7,247 nt of DNA, from positions 1 to 7,247 of the forward strand of contig JAUWOK010000051.1 of assembly GCA_030612165.1 (NCBI GenBank). Direction: 5' to 3'. A model generated the notes under the pieces. The model was not told the DNA's origin, searched no databases, and saw only the letters and a list, made by a program, of their open reading frames with translations. Shown here piece after piece: positions 7,101 through 7,247 of the stretch (the stretch's first letter is position 1; each line of letters opens with the position of its first letter). The translations under genes and the position numbers were made by a program. The DNA is from Dehalococcoidia bacterium (GTDB lineage: Bacteria > Chloroflexota > Dehalococcoidia > GIF9 > AB-539-J10).

Positions 7101-7247
7101 TCAGTTAGTCACCTTTTGCTTCCTTGGGCCGTGAGTTTTCCATACATCATCTATAGGTACTGTCTTTAACTCCTCTCCGATACGCCCAATAGTTTTTTGC
7201 GAATAGCGCTTAAACTCAGACTTGCCGATTCTTATCTTCTTGAAGTA
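7101..7247 (-). CDS. C-terminal end of an unrecognised gene upstream of hsdR
   Basis: An open frame enters from the right edge and ends with TGA at 7103-7101, giving the last 48 residues of a protein, starting [15 protein letters not shown] and ending [10 protein letters not shown]. The tail is basic and hydrophilic with no membrane segment. It sits one base from the hsdR ATG on the same strand, so the two are almost certainly co-transcribed and probably coupled. By position it could be hsdS, hsdM or an accessory gene of the restriction locus, but the residues do not remind me of the usual HsdS C-terminal coiled-coil end or an HsdM end. I leave the function open. Confidence 0.75.
   Translation of the reverse strand, partial: YFKKIRIGKSEFKRYSQKTIGRIGEELKTVPIDDVWKTHGPRKQKVTN

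Noticed and set aside
1..7247. Transposons, integrases, att repeats, CRISPR arrays, tRNA or rRNA genes, riboswitches
   Set aside because: I saw no regularly spaced direct repeats, no transposase or integrase motifs, no cloverleaf-like sequences and no recognisable riboswitch leader. Nearly the whole window is protein-coding.

Overview
This looks like a chromosomal window from an anaerobic-type bacterium of moderate GC. Protein wording in YebC, RuvA and UvrB (for example the starts MSGHSKWSKIKRQKG and MIATLEGTLD, and the run KVGGIGFDVHIP) reminds me most of Chloroflexota (Dehalococcoidia-like) homologues, with syntrophic Clostridia as the alternative. This is recollection of family members, not a search, so the phylum is uncertain. 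Strong Shine-Dalgarno sequences precede two of the genes.

Layout. Positions 1-3259 hold a tight minus-strand genome-maintenance operon, read right to left: yebC (3259-2507), ruvC (2506-2012), ruvA (2015-1434) and uvrB (1399 to the left edge, first 466 residues only). The first three genes abut or overlap (TGAATG, ATGA), and only 34 bases separate ruvA from uvrB. RuvA and RuvC bind and cut Holliday junctions, UvrB verifies damage in nucleotide excision repair, and YebC is a ribosome-linked translation factor formerly annotated as a regulator. ruvB is not next to ruvA; uvrB occupies that place.

Positions 3260-3451 are a divergent intergenic region with a candidate plus-strand promoter, a palindromic -10-like ATTATAAT and a short inverted repeat. 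It is followed by a plus-strand gene (3452-3937) for a 161-residue protein with a two-helix membrane hairpin and a C-terminal helical domain resembling MazG-type nucleotide pyrophosphohydrolases. This is the least conventional gene in the window.

Positions 3938-4039 are a short convergent intergenic region with small inverted repeats. Positions 4040-7099 (minus) carry a complete hsdR, the motor and nuclease subunit of a type I restriction enzyme, with all catalytic motifs present. One base upstream of it is the last 48 codons of an unrecognised gene (7101-7247) that runs off the right edge. hsdM and hsdS are not visible and, if present, lie outside the window.

Overall the window joins a conserved repair operon to the edge of a restriction locus. 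I found no transposase, integrase, tRNA, rRNA, CRISPR array or phage gene, and no clear previously undescribed system. The membrane MazG-like protein, the ruvA-uvrB junction and the unidentified partner of hsdR are the items most worth checking.
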